Origin: Aphelidium insulamus
Taxonomy: Eukaryota > Aphelidiomycota > Aphelidea > Aphelidiaceae
NCBI GenBank assembly: GCA_036784855.1
Contig: JAZDSV010000023.1
Location: 1 to 64,000 of the forward strand
Direction of reading: 5' to 3'
Length of the DNA stretch: 64,000 nt
Shown piece by piece: positions 1-10,514 of the stretch (position 1 is the first letter of the stretch; the number at the start of each line of letters is the position of its first letter). The position numbers and the translations under genes are program-made. The notes beneath the pieces were generated by a model. The model was not told the DNA's origin and searched no databases. It saw nothing but the letters and a program-made list of their open reading frames with translations.

Positions 1-28
1 AGGGTTGTTGACAATGATGTTTCTATGC

Positions 29-540
29 TCAAGGCCGAAAATAGACGGGGTCGTTTAGCGCTGGAACACGCTTCGCCGCACAAAGAACCAATCCAAATTT
101 CTGTAGAGCACTCCGCATTCGCTCAGCCATGGCAACTTGCGTATCCGCACCACACCCTGACGCGGTAAGCATTATGGACATGTGCAGCATGCCGTGGTGG
201 CAGCCGTTCTCGTACGTGTTGTGCTGTTGATAAACTGTTTATCCCCACTCACTACGGAATAGCTATTGAACCTGCGGTAAGCATACTGAACGCGGTGTAC
301 CAAGGCGGCGGGGCTTGAATCTTCATCGCCACCGTCACTGAACGGCGCTGGAATGATCCGCAGCACGTGGCAGCAGCTGCAGCAATGAATCCAGGACTTC
401 TCCACCCCAATGGGTCGCAATCCACCCTGACATTGCAATACTGGGGCTGGCGGGGAAATGCAGCAGCACAACAACGTCTGCTGGCTGTGCTACACCGAGA
501 GACCTCCACAAGCACAAGTTAAATAAAAGCCATTTTGTAG
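29..540 (-). CDS. unidentified gene, C-terminal fragment
   Basis: On the minus strand the last exon reads from about 230 down to a TGA at 29-31 and encodes a well-behaved segment containing NGCHHGMLHMS and ending PVYFRP. An upstream segment (about 260-340, with RVQYAYRRFNSYS) joins to it if a very short GTGAGT...ACAG intron (about 29 nt) is removed. Further upstream (about 340-490) a hydrophobic frame with FPASPSIAMSGW lies one base out of register, so an indel or an unrecognised intron lies near 340. I do not recognise the family. It could be a separate gene or could belong to transcripts of the ELP2 neighbour upstream. Boundaries on the 5' side are approximate. Confidence 0.35.
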
Positions 541-559
541 CCAAATGTCATTGATGCAC

Positions 560-3165
560 GGCAGGTCGGCGCCACACGATGCCAACTGCAGTGTGATGCG
601 GTTACCATCACATACTGCCGAGGAGGGATATACGCGCGACAAGTAGTTGCGCGGTACCGGGTCTGTTCGCATATTTTGTGGCTGCTGGATCGTCACCCAG
701 CTCCCACTTCGCCACGCCAGTCAGTTTCTCCACGGTCGCAGTGCGCCTGCTGCCACCACCGCCGGCCGCAACGGACGCCACTCACCAACATACCGTCCGC
801 ATCATAGGCGGCGATACTGCACCGCGCCGACTCTGCGCCCACAGAATACGTAGCCGTTGTATACAGTGGCGCGCTAACAATTGACAACGGACGGGTAGTA
901 GGGCCAGCGCGTCGGATCGTCAGCATGCGCAGTGTCCCGACTCCCGGCAACAGCGGCACAGTCTCCCCATATTTTTGACCGTCTTGTCACGTGAGCCGGT
1001 GGCAAAGAACGCATCGTCCCACGAAGTGCGCCACCGTCCAGATGATGCGGGTGTGCGCGGCGCGTCCTGTCGCCAGCTCCAGCACCCACTCACCGCTATT
1101 AGTGTTGTTGCTGCGTGTGAACAGCGACCAGGCCCGGTCGCGGCCCACGGACACCAGGCGCGTAGATGACCAGTTGAACGCCATGTCGGTCACTGTCAGC
1201 GAGTGGCTGCTCAGCGGTGGCGGCGTGTCGTCTAGAGATGCTTGCTGCAGTTTGCTGGTCAGATCGAGTGCGCGGGCAGCATGGTGGTGCCGGCGGGAAG
1301 TCGTGACATTTCCGCATCGGCAATGCCGGCCGACAACAGCGACGAAGACTCTGGGGACAGCAGCTGGCCCAAGTTGCATAAAAACACACTGGGCACTGTG
1401 AATTGCCGTGCCACCTTTTCCCCGTCGGCCGCCGACACGTAGCGGAACCGATCGACAAAAGCCAGTCGCTGCAGGTCGTGGCCGTGGATCTGTGGCCGCG
1501 CGACTTCGTGCCAGGTGGTTTCAGTATTATTATTATCATAATCACTGGCACCTTGTCGATGCCACGGCGCCCAGATGCGGCATGTTCTGTCCCGGGACAG
1601 GGTGACCAGAAAGGAATAAGTAGGATCCCATGCGCAGTCCTGCACCGGCGCATAGTGTCCCGACAGGCCAACCACGGGGCGCCACCTCTTGGAGGAATTG
1701 TCTCGATCACTACTGGCATACACCCATGCATGGAAGGCGCCGTGGTAGCCGTGAGTCACGATAGCGCAACCAGTCAGGTGCCCACATCGCCGCCGCTCAC
1801 CCCGAATGCATGCAGTCGCCACGCAGGCTCGCCCACCTGGAGCTCAGCCGGACCGGAACACCGTCGCCACTCTCATTGTCGTCCGTGGATTCTGGTGCCG
1901 CCCATATAATTGTGCTACTTGTCGGCCGAGGAAGAAAGCGCAGCCGCAGCCTGCTATCCCGGCCGCCCCGCTGCCACTGCGCATGAGTGCGCAATAGTAC
2001 GGCCATGGCCCACCAAGACCGTGTGCAGGCTTATGCGGACAGGCTGATGCTGAGAGGCAAACGAATACACTCTGCCTCGATAGCCGACCGTCTCCTGAGG
2101 CACCCATTGAAGTTGAAAGCGACTTTTCCATGGCCTGCAAGCGGTGTTGGCGCTGACTCAGGGGAATGTGCGCTGGTATTGGCATCGACAGTGTCAATAC
2201 GCCACACACGGACAAGTTTGCTCTTGACCGCCGCTGGCGAGATAAGCCGCCGTCTCAGCATGCAGAAAGTCCAAACTGCGCACCCAGTCCGTGTGGCCCG
2301 CCAAGGCTCACGCTTGTCTCTCAAACTGTAAAGCGTTACCAAGAATACACAACATACAAGCATTACGCGCAGACAGCAAAACAAACATTTTAAACACCAC
2401 TAACATTACTGCCAGTGAGAGAGCGAGTGTAGATGCCAATGGAGCAATCCGTGCTGCCAATTGCAAGCACATCCAACATGTTATCGAGCCGTGTGAGCGC
2501 CAGGGACACGGGTATAGCGCCGCGGTCCACGCAGATTACTTGTGCCGGCCCCTCCGCTGCCATCAGAGCTGCCTGTGACCCGTCAACGATACACTTGGAC
2601 ACGCGCACAGTGCCATCCACGGACGCGGTGGCTACGGTAATTAGCTGGCGCTCCTGGTCATACAACGCGGCAATGCTATGCACGGTGGCCGTGTGTCCCG
2701 TCAGCACAGCGGCACAGGTGAGCGTGGGTGCTGCAACATTACAACCACCTCCACCACCACCACCACCATCAGCAGCAGACAGATGCCAGAGGCGACACGA
2801 CGCGTCAGCACCGGCAGACAGCAACCACGGCGCGCCAGGCACCCACTGAACACACAGCACATCACCTGCATGACAAAAAGTGTTGATATCGAGTACAATG
2901 CAATGCAGCAACCAGGCACGCAAACACACACACACACGCACACACACACACGCATACCACTATGTCCAGGATAGGTGCTCAGCACGCGCATTGGCACGTC
3001 TGGATGGGAGGCCGAGGGTGGACGCAGCAAGCACACGTAGTGATGTGCACCATAGGCCATCAGCCCGTCACTGTGGCGCGTACTAGCGGCGCCATATGCA
3101 CTACACGGCGACCACGACGCGGCCTGTGGGTGTCTGTTGCACGCGATGGCCGTCAGCGTGTTCAT
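560..3165 (-). CDS. ELP2: Elongator complex protein 2 (WD40), reading frame broken in several places
   Basis: ELP2 is the double WD40-propeller subunit of Elongator, which modifies wobble uridines of tRNA. Signature blocks are clear on the minus strand: the start MNTLTAIACN near 3165, GDVLCVQWVPG after an intron at 2866-2957, AGHTDWVRSLDF near 2270, the very characteristic RPQIHGHDLQRLAFVDRFR near 1480, FHSLTVTxMAF-like SSHSLTVTDMAF near 1190, and HTRIIWTVAHF then FFATGSRDKT near 1010. Continuity fails at about 2215, in 1830-1960, and at 975 (an A5 run next to TVK), each by one or two bases. No GT-AG pair I could find repairs them. Either these are assembly indels or the locus is decaying. 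The C-terminus near 560-690 is uncertain. The identity is secure; the intactness is not. Confidence 0.75.
2866..2957 (-). repeat. (TG/CA)n microsatellite inside ELP2 intron 1
   Basis: The intron begins GTATGCG (minus strand) directly followed by about 12 TG units (plus-strand CA run at about 2927-2952) and ends CATGCAG. Removing it joins GHS to GDVLCVQW in frame, as expected for the first propeller blade. Confidence 0.8.
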
Positions 3166-3169
3166 CTAG

Positions 3170-3451
3170 TGCGATGAAGAAGAATTCTCCAAAACAAAAA
3201 AAAAGAATGACGTAACGTTCCCTTATACCATTTATACTTAAGAATGCAGTAAATTTAACTATTGGCAGTAAATTTGCAGTAAATTCAGTTGGCTGTATGA
3301 TATTTATATTAACGTTTCATATTGCGTACGCGTTCTTGGCCCACTCAATAACCATCTCAACTCTGTGATACTAATTAAGAATGTTCATGTTAACTCGACA
3401 TGCTTTATTGATGTTGGTCATGGTGGATTCCCCTTTTACTTTTTCGTTTTT
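3170..3451. other. intergenic, AT-rich, no gene seen
   Basis: This AT-rich stretch contains a short repeated motif (CAGTAAATT, three times between 3247 and 3285). It lies between the 5' end of ELP2 and the 3' end of the ankyrin pseudogene. I see no coding frame or RNA gene. Confidence 0.5.
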
Positions 3452-4400
3452 TTAGTAAAACGCGTTACAAGGTGTGTGCGGACGGATTGATGGGGTTGGG
3501 CACTTGTTCCGCGCTGCCCACTCGGCTACTTGAAGATATTTGGCGTCGCCCGTTTTGGCAAAGAGATCCATTGGTTCCAGATAAGCGTGCTCATTCCACG
3601 GACAGCCTTTGGCACGCAGCATCTGGTACCATATTTTTAAGATTTCCGTCGGTGGCAGCCTGCATGGTGCTGTACCTACCGCACTGGCAGCCCCAGTCAA
3701 GAAGTTGCTCGACTTCGTCAGCCTTGCCGTTGCCACCTCGCTGTTGGAGTGCCAGCTCGCGGAGCTCCGAGACCCTTGGCGTGGCACCACGCCAACACCT
3801 CCATGGTTCCCATTTGACACGCAGCTTCTATGGTTTCATGAGCTCCACCCATATTGTCATACTCCCACTGCAAGCAACGTTATTTCTCCTGCGCTGCAGC
3901 TTGCTGAAGTACAAAAATTCTTTCTGGCAAGTCCTCGCGGTTCAGGCAGCCATGTCAGACTCCCCACGTTAACGTGACTGATGGACGGCCACGGTTTTCT
4001 AAATTTCCGAGACATTTAAGTCCCACTCGCGAACGTTCACCAGTTCGTTGACTTCAGAATTCAGTTGGTGGAAGTTGCCGTGCTTTAGCGCGCAGTCTAC
4101 AACTACGGACGCCTTCGTACGGCAAGCACTTCGCCAGATATTACGCTGCGAATGGGCACTCTCCAGCTCCCAGTTGGCAGGCAGCAATTTGCGTATCTCA
4201 TCCCAAATACCACATAATTGAAGCACCTCCATCGTGTGCTTGATTTCCAGTGGTGCCTGTAAAGGTGCTTCCTCAGTGGAGGGGATGGTGGAAAGTGGCA
4301 CCGCCGCCGAATCATCCTGCTGCGCGTCACCCAACGGCGTTGCACACGCGCAATGAGCGAGGCTGATGGCGAAAAATGCCGCCGCCAGTGAGGATTTCAT
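3452..4400 (-). pseudogene. secreted ankyrin-type protein, degenerate copy
   Basis: The 5' part (4400 to 3999) encodes a signal peptide starting MKSSLAAAFFAISL and a block with LCGIWDEIRKLLP, matching the CG(I/L)W..E motif of the two neighbouring genes. After that the ankyrin-type repeats continue only in pieces. Between 3960 and 3780 a segment containing CLQWEYDNM and MEVLAWCHAKGLG has an in-frame TAA (QEK*RCLQW). Further pieces (VEQLLDWGCQCG; then AKGCPWNEHAY and YLQVAEWAARNKCP) sit in other frames. At least one nonsense change and two frameshifts separate them, so this is a decayed member of the local family rather than two genes. Choosing 4400 as start uses the Met that begins a clean signal peptide; an upstream Met at 4442 is also in frame. 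Confidence 0.7.
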
Positions 4401-4635
4401 GGCGAGTGAGTGAAGACGCGTAACGTGATGTGAAAAACGCAAAAATGCGTTCTGGTCGCCTTTATTTCGCTTAATTGTGAGCTTAATAAGAACCTACTCG
4501 GCGTCGCTTTGATGCTCGCCATCGATCGTACGGCTCATCTTGGTAGTGCTCGGCTCTGTCCGTGGGACACCCATTGTCCTTTAGCCAGTTCATGACAGCC
4601 GTGTGTCCACCCTTTTCGGCCGCTACGTACACAAA

Positions 4636-5536
4636 TTAGTTCCAGGGGCAGCCGTGACTGCGGGCCAGCTGCAACATTTTCAAATCACCGCGTCTGGCGG
4701 CCTCTTTGCACGTGTGGGTGTCCAGTGGAATGTGGCGATCAAGCAACCACTGAAGAACTTCAAAGTGGCCTCCACGGGCCGCCTCACTGCAGTCCAGCTC
4801 GTTAAACCGCACATTGTTTTGTGCCCACTGCAGCACATGCAGATGTCCGTGTCGAGCGGCGGTAGATGTGAAGTGCAATCGGCTCCCAAATCGTTTGTCA
4901 CGTCTCACCCATTCAATCAAGTCAATGTTGCCCGTTGATGCAGCCGCTTCCATGTCCATGAGAGGATTGTGCGTCTCTGTATTGTCACGCACCCACTCCA
5001 CCACGCCTGGGTGGCCCTTATTAATCGCGACGCTGGCCAGAGTATACTCCTGCTGGAAGAGTGCAGGCAACGGCAAGTAGCGCGCCAGTTCACGCATATC
5101 ATCTCCATCGCCATGCAGCACGGCACACCGCGCCACCGCAACTTTCTTTTCAGGTCTCTGTGCGCCCCAAATGCTTCCCGATTGCATCCTGCTGCTGTGA
5201 CGCATCCTTCTGCGCCAAGTCTGCCGCAATACTGGCACTCATCTCGGTCCAGAGACCGCAGCGTTCTAGCGGGTGTTGCAAACGGCACCCACTCGCTTGT
5301 TCTTCCACGTCGTGTTCCTCCACTTCCTCCACTTGTTCTATATCCTCTTCTATTTTGTCTCGTTCTTCTTCGTTGCCTACCCCTTGCAGCGCGTTGCCCG
5401 AATCGGTTGGCGCGTCCACTGGATCGTCGGGCACAAGCCCTTGCGAGGCTTGCACGTTCTTTTTTACCGTGGCGGGCAGAGCCACAGCTGCAGCCAGCAG
5501 CAGCGCAGCCAGAACGAGATGGTATTGACACTTCAT
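4636..5536 (-). pseudogene. secreted ankyrin-repeat protein, single frameshift
   Basis: The first frame (5536 to about 5180) has a signal peptide (MKCQYHLVLAALLLAAAVAL), an acidic stretch rich in Glu, and LERCGLWTEM, the same CG(I/L)W..E(M/I) block seen in the copies on both sides. The second frame (about 5200 to 4636) carries at least four ankyrin-like units of the type found in protists and large viruses (GHPGVVEWVRDN, GNIDLIEWVRR, GHLHVLQWAQNN, GHFEVLQWLLDR, GDLKMLQLARSHGCPWN). The two frames overlap and need a one-base shift near 5160-5200. No plausible GT-AG intron lies there. Probably a recently broken gene, or an assembly indel. Confidence 0.65.
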
Positions 5537-5706
5537 TCTGCAATGCTTAGTTGGCGCGTAGTGGAAGTATCAAGTCGACGACGCGTCAACACCGCTAATT
5601 GTCAGAGCGGGAAAGGGTTTCGGTCATGGGAACTATGTAAATAAGTTCCCCACGTTAGAAACAAACAATTTTATTGCATGTTACTTTATGAGTTAGGCAC
5701 CTTTGG

Positions 5707-6276
5707 CTACCACAGGTCCATCTGGAACAAGTCATTGTCCGGATTATTATCACCTTGTGCAGCAGTGTCTACGGGACGGCGATCTTTCTTCTTTTTCTTT
5801 TTGCGGGCAGGATCAGTGATGGTCGGATCGCCCTCAATGTTGTACGTGGCCAACCATTGCACAGCGTCTTCATTTTTCTGTTCTCTGGCCAGATTGATGA
5901 GTTGCTGGTTGGTCAGCGTGCCGGAGAAGGGGTACAGCACTGGGTATAGGGTATCCAACGCACGCAGTTCGTCGTAGGTGCCTTGCTTGATGGCTTCAAC
6001 AGACGTCACGTGAGACTCAGAACCATCATTATCTTGTGATAGTTCATCACGCAGAAGTACCATCTTTTCCTCGGTGAGCATCTCGGTCCATAGTCCGTAT
6101 AAATCATTGGCGTACCAAATGCCACACTTGCATAGAAGGTTGAACGCGTTCGTCGCCACAAACTCATCCGAGAGCGCCGTGTCGGGCTTCCACACAAACC
6201 GTGCAGGCATTGCCGATACTAGCATTGACACCACGCCCACCATCACAACCACCGCCAGTATCCGTGGCAGCATCAT
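5707..6276 (-). CDS. secreted ankyrin-family protein, intact
   Basis: A single-exon gene of 189 codons. A signal peptide starts at MMLPRILAVVVMVGVVSML. The mature part has KCGIWYANDLYGLWTEML, the family block, followed by one weak ankyrin-like helix pair (QLINLAREQKNEDAVQWLA) and a basic Lys run (RKKKKKKDRR) near the C-terminus. It sits head-to-tail between two broken copies on the same strand, which suggests a tandem array made by local duplication. It lacks the long repeat tract of its neighbours. The ORF opens further upstream in frame, but the Met at 6276 gives the cleanest signal peptide. No biochemical role can be inferred beyond likely export. Confidence 0.65.
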   Translation of the reverse strand: MMLPRILAVVVMVGVVSMLVSAMPARFVWKPDTALSDEFVATNAFNLLCKCGIWYANDLYGLWTEMLTEEKMVLLRDELSQDNDGSESHVTSVEAIKQGTYDELRALDTLYPVLYPFSGTLTNQQLINLAREQKNEDAVQWLATYNIEGDPTITDPARKKKKKKDRRPVDTAAQGDNNPDNDLFQMDLW

Positions 6277-6289
6277 TATGTTGATGCGA

Positions 6290-7600
6290 GAAGAAGAGAA
6301 ATAAAAATAAAAAACAACTGCATACATTTGCCCCTTGAATCTCTCGTCGCACGCAGTATAATCGGTAGGTGATTGATAGCTCGGGTCACTATTTCACCCC
6401 CATGGCACCAGCTAAGGTTACTCAGATAACCTTAACCGATGGCACCGCTATGGCACCCGCAACAAACATGTTTCATCGTGTGTCAGCGGCTAAGTGCCAA
6501 CGTTCGTTCCGATGCATATCAAAATGCCGCGCTCTATAGCAGGCACACCTAGAGCTGCATCTACACGCATTTCAGCGCCATTTTGGCGTTCAGATAGTCC
6601 AAATCATCTGTGAGCTAACTGAGGCGGCAGGACCAACCAACACTGCTTCGTGTAGATGACGATATAGACGATGCATTTAATACTTTATAGCACAGTTCAT
6701 AGTTATAAATGATGGGTCAATAGCGATCAATTGCTGCTTCATCCTTGCGGTTGGTCTTACAACGAGCAGAGCTGCAAGGTGCCATCCGTAGACGGTGCAT
6801 TCCAATGCATCGTCTATATTTTGCGTTATATTATTCTATATCACCTATATTTTGCGCGCTTTACGTATAACTTCTGGCTATGATTAACTCATAATAGTGG
6901 GGCTATTACTGTGTATCGCACATACAATAAGTAACCCCCAGCGAGCCACTCACAGTTTATTAAGATCAGCACTTACACAACTCCCTGCACTGACACACCT
7001 ACTATCACTGACGTGCATGTTGTATTCGGAACTCAACGCGACGCGTTACGTCGCGACAAATGTTTCCCAAGGTTTTGCCAAGGTGCATTATACGCGACGC
7101 GCGACAGCTCAGGTATATAAAGTGGACGTCCGCGTACCATTATTCTGTTACCGTCATTGTCATACTACTTCCCTGTGCGTTACTCTGCTGCTTTTTGCAC
7201 TGCTGCGTGTGCAACCAGTGCGTAGTGCTGCCTTCGCCGCATTCCTGCTACGCTCAACAATGCTCTGCAGGCTGGCTGTGTAATGAGTTTACACCGTAGT
7301 ACCTATAGTTTACACCTTGCTATGTATGTCGATCAGCCAAAATGTTAAGTTTACACCTTTTTCCAGAGTGCCCCGAAGTACCGTTTACACACCGAAATTC
7401 TGGTTATCCATAATTATACAAGTGCAATTATTGAATGGCGCTCTATATTTACACACATGCACCTCAGGCTGTTTAGATAGTCAAGTAACAGCTACATGCC
7501 CAGCAGTGACAACTACATGCTCAGCGGCAATGTGTTTTTATTACAGAGCTGGGCACGATGTTCTAATACATATCAATGTGTCTATATATTCCGGTGCACG
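6290..7600. other. long intergenic region, no gene seen
   Basis: About 1.3 kb with no convincing frame on either strand. It holds a short hairpin (AAGGTTA-CTCAGA-TAACCTT, about 6413-6432) and, at 7288-7390, four copies of a GTTTACAC(C) motif spaced 15-50 bp. It separates two members of the ankyrin cluster, and could hold remains of further copies too decayed to read. Confidence 0.45.
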
Positions 7601-7609
7601 CTTTCCATG

Positions 7610-8337
7610 TTACGCGCAGTAATAGGCACGCTCTGCGGTAGAGCGTCGCTTTGTATCCAAGCACAGTTTGTCCAGAAGGCTTTCGTGCACACGGGCGCCC
7701 GGAATATTATCATATGCCCACTGCAACATGTCGCCGTGTCCTTGGCGAGCTGCCATTGTCAGGTCCAGCTGCTCGGGATCAATGCCGCGAGCGTGCAGCC
7801 ACTTCATTGACTCTAGCAATCCGTGCTCTACCGCCTCCTCCACGGCGGCATTGCGCACCTGTTTCTGCTGGCCAGAGTGCGGCACTACGGGGCGGAATGT
7901 ATTTGCCGCGTCCAGCTTGTCCACATTGTTGAGGTGCATGGCGCACCGAGCGTACAGCGAATCGTCTACGGTATCTTGGACGCGTTCACGAACCGTGCCT
8001 GGAACTCGTGGCTTGCATGTTGCCAGTGCGCCAGTGGTTCCAGTCGTGGTTCTGTTGCAGCACATCCGCGCAACAACTCCACCACCACACTGATACTCCA
8101 TGGCTGGTGAGCATGCGGCTGCATCAATCGCGGGTCAACCATCTGCGGTCGATTTCGGCGCGAGGACTTCACGGCGTGGAATATTGGTGGCGGGCGCTGT
8201 GCCATCCCTTCTGCACGCGTCGATGTGCGCCCATTCAGATACATGGCATGCGCAGTATCGGCGCACATGCAAGCAACCATTACCGCTGCCATCGCCGCCG
8301 CTGTCACCACCGCCGCCGAGATTCGCGTCTTTGCCAT
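7610..8337 (-). pseudogene. secreted ankyrin-type protein, single frameshift
   Basis: The first frame (8337 to about 7970) begins with an Ala-rich signal peptide (MAKTRISAAVVTAAAMAAVM, then ADTAHA) and an unremarkable mature N-terminus. The second (about 7980 to 7610) has LYARCAMHLNNVDKLDAANTF and two ankyrin-like units (HGLLESMKWLHARG, GHGDMLQWAYDN). They require a one-base shift near 7980, where the first frame stops. The start codon is only 32 bp from the divergent BAG1-like start at 8370, so the two would share a tiny AT-rich promoter. The frame could be rescued if the indel is an assembly error. Confidence 0.55.
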
Positions 8338-8369
8338 ATGTATATATTTTCTCTGCTAGTTTAAATTGT

Positions 8370-9331
8370 ATGGCGGCGCGCTTCACGGTGCGTTGGGGCA
8401 AGGCGGAAACGTTCCCGGTGTCGTTTGACGTGTCGTGCACGCCGCTGTCCATGCTGCTGGCCACCATGCAGCACCTGACTGGTGTGCCCGTGTCCGGCAT
8501 CAAGTTGCTCTTCTCAGGCGGTGTGTGTGTGTGTGTGTGTGTGTGTTGGACTGTGCTGTGCTGTGCTGACGGCACCGCGCTATTCAGTGTGGATGCGCGA
8601 TCCCAAGGCAATGCTGGCCAGCTATGGCATTCAGGATGGGTGCAGTGTGTTGATGATGGCGTCACGGCCCGCGGCACGTGTGATGCCATCTCCTTCTCCA
8701 TCATCATCATCGACGCCTGCATCCAACGCGCCCGCCATAAACAGCGATGTGAGTAACTATATATATGTATGTTTGGCTGACGCTTTACTAGCCAGTAATG
8801 GCGCGCATCGACGATATATTGCGTGACAAGCTGACCCCGATGGTGGATGGAGTCACCGATTTGCATATCAAGCTAGACATTTACCTGTTGCGGCCACTGT
8901 CGGCGGGTCTGTCGGATGCCGCACGCGCCTCTCTGCACGACCTGAATGGTGTTGTGTACCGCGACCTGGCGGCTGATTTCTCTGGGGATTCTACTGGTGC
9001 TTCTACTGCTTCTGGCGAATCGCCCGCAGAGCCGTCATCCACTATTCCCGTGATCCCGCTACGCCCCCTCAATGACAGCAAGTACAACAACAACAAGGTG
9101 CCGGTAAAGGATGCCGACGTACAACATGACAAGCTGCTGTATACGTGTCGCTTCCTGGCCGAGAACCTGTTGCGCATACTGTTTGACCTGGATGGCGTGG
9201 AGGTGATGAGTGATGATGATGCGGTGCTGGGTGCCAGGAGGCGGCACAGGAAGGCGGCGGTTCGTAGAGTGCAACGACTCTTGGATCATCTGGATGTGGT
9301 CAAGCAGCGGCTGTCGTCTGCCATAGTCTAG
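8370..9331 (+). CDS. BAG1-like co-chaperone (ubiquitin-like + BAG domain)
   Basis: BAG proteins act as nucleotide-exchange factors for Hsp70. Residues 1-80 form a ubiquitin-like domain (SFDVSCTPLSMLLATMQHL, GIKLLFSG, SYGIQDGCSVLMM). The C-terminal part is a BAG domain split by a low-complexity insert (DDILRDKL; then RKAAVRRVQRLLDHLDVVKQRL near the end). Introns are 8521-8587 and 8749-8791; removal keeps frame (LLFSG-VWMRDP; NSD-PVMARID). The first intron begins with a (GT)13 tract, so its donor lies inside a microsatellite. Ser/Thr/Pro-rich linkers separate the domains. Start is the first Met of the ubiquitin-like fold. A scrap of the same BAG helix recurs at about 10,160-10,312. Confidence 0.85.
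8521..8546 (+). repeat. (GT)n microsatellite forming the donor of BAG1 intron 1
   Basis: Thirteen GT units start exactly at the exon boundary, so any of them could serve as the 5' splice site; only some choices preserve frame. Confidence 0.8.
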
Positions 9332-9683
9332 CAGGGCACTAATGGAGTGTTCAATGTAATATTTGTTTTGGGAGTACATACAATGGATAAATAGCAGTTC
9401 GTAGCTAATGCGTTAGAAAGGTATAGGTAGGACTAATACATACGAACCAGTTTTAAGCATAACGCCGGCGCTGCTTTTGCAGGCAAAGGTTCAACGGTAT
9501 TTTGCGCCTGTTAGTTGAATGAATACAGAATGCAGCCCAGCGCAAACAAAGTGAGGCGCAGATGTTAATATATGGTGATGTGCTGGAGAAGGGAGTAAAG
9601 ATATGCGGCAGAAAATTACCCAATAATGTTGCCGTAGTACAAACAGTGCAGCACTCGTGGTGTGTAAGAACTCGGCAAAGCAC
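9332..9683. other. intergenic, no gene seen
   Basis: About 350 bp between the BAG1 stop and the SAM-domain gene. No frame on either strand looks coding; it probably holds the BAG1 3' UTR and the next promoter. Confidence 0.5.
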
Positions 9684-10073
9684 ATGCCCAACAACAACCC
9701 AGATTCCAAGCACAAAAAGGATGACACTACCTGGACCACCAGCGATTTATGTCGATGGCTAGACTCGCGCAATTTGCATGCCGTTGTCGGCATCTTCAAG
9801 GGCATGTATTTACAGGTAACGCCTAACATGCACAACTATCTCATGACATAAACTGCACCAGCAGCGTTTCTATTAGAGATGACACGGCGAGACATTCGTG
9901 AAGACCTATGTATCGATTGCCCGTTTACTCTGCGAAAACAGCTGTGGGAGGCGCTGAAGACGACTCCAGGTGGCAGAGTCCGCGCGGAACTAGGCGACAA
10001 GTATGTCATTAAAACAGCTAGTACAGATACGAAAGCGGCAAAAAGAACCATGAAGGTTTTAGGGTGGCACTAG
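9684..10073 (+). CDS. small SAM-domain protein
   Basis: The gene encodes about 110 residues that make up little more than one sterile-alpha-motif domain, a helical module for protein or RNA binding. Exon 1 (9684-9815) gives WTTSDLCRWLDSRNLHAVVG and IFKGMYLQ. Exon 2 gives MTRRDIREDLCI and FTLRKQLWEAL, the normal second half of a SAM fold. The intron starts at GTAACG (9816). The acceptor is either CAG at 9864, which would leave the frame one base out, or AG just before the ATG at 9879, which keeps it. The upstream reading starts with non-ATG codons, so ATG 9684 is the start. Function unknown. Confidence 0.65.
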
Positions 10074-10159
10074 TTGCAAGCGTGGAACAGCGAAATGGTA
10101 ATGCCACCACCACTTCCACCAGGATTGTTCAATCTCAAGCAGTCGCCAGGAACGCCAGC

Positions 10160-10312
10160 AGAGCCGTGCAATGGATGGTATAGCGTTGTCTGGAGATGGG
10201 CCGGCCGAACTGGAAGAGTCTTGCAGCCACCGCAGAATGGCTGTGCGACGCGTGCAGCGTATCCTCGACCATCTTGACGTGGCACAGCAGCGATTGTTGG
10301 TCCTTCAGCCAG
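10160..10312 (+). pseudogene. duplicated fragment of the BAG domain
   Basis: A short plus-strand frame reads MDGIALSGDGPAELEESC followed by HRRMAVRRVQRILDHLDVAQ and QRL. This matches the last about 45 residues of the BAG1-like protein about 900 bp upstream (LDGVEVMSDDD...RKAAVRRVQRLLDHLDVVKQRL) with many substitutions. No ubiquitin-like part and no convincing start precede it. It looks like an old partial tandem duplication, or the last exon of a small BAG protein whose 5' part I cannot see. Confidence 0.6.
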
Positions 10313-10514
10313 ACACTAAACATAGGCCTTGTAATCGTACTTCCACTAACGTCTTGATCTTCTTTGCGCTGTGCACCTATACCTGCAATACATGTGTACA
10401 TATGAGCGCATATGTAATAATCAAGCGGCCGTTCACCGCGCCGAATTGTTCACGCGCGCTCGCGTGCAAATCAAATACATACGCGGCGTGAACAAGGGCG
10501 CCGAGATAGCAGCA

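Noticed and set aside
1-168. Plus-strand open frame of 55 codons at the window start, followed by a GTAAGC donor
   Set aside because: Length is within chance expectation, and the minus strand over the same bases carries a longer, more protein-like frame.
2678-2974. Plus-strand ORF rich in Thr and His
   Set aside because: Produced by the CA microsatellite and Gly-rich coding of ELP2 on the other strand.
6413-6432. Short inverted repeat AAGGTTA...TAACCTT
   Set aside because: Seven-base stem in an AT-rich spacer; no sign of a terminator or RNA gene.
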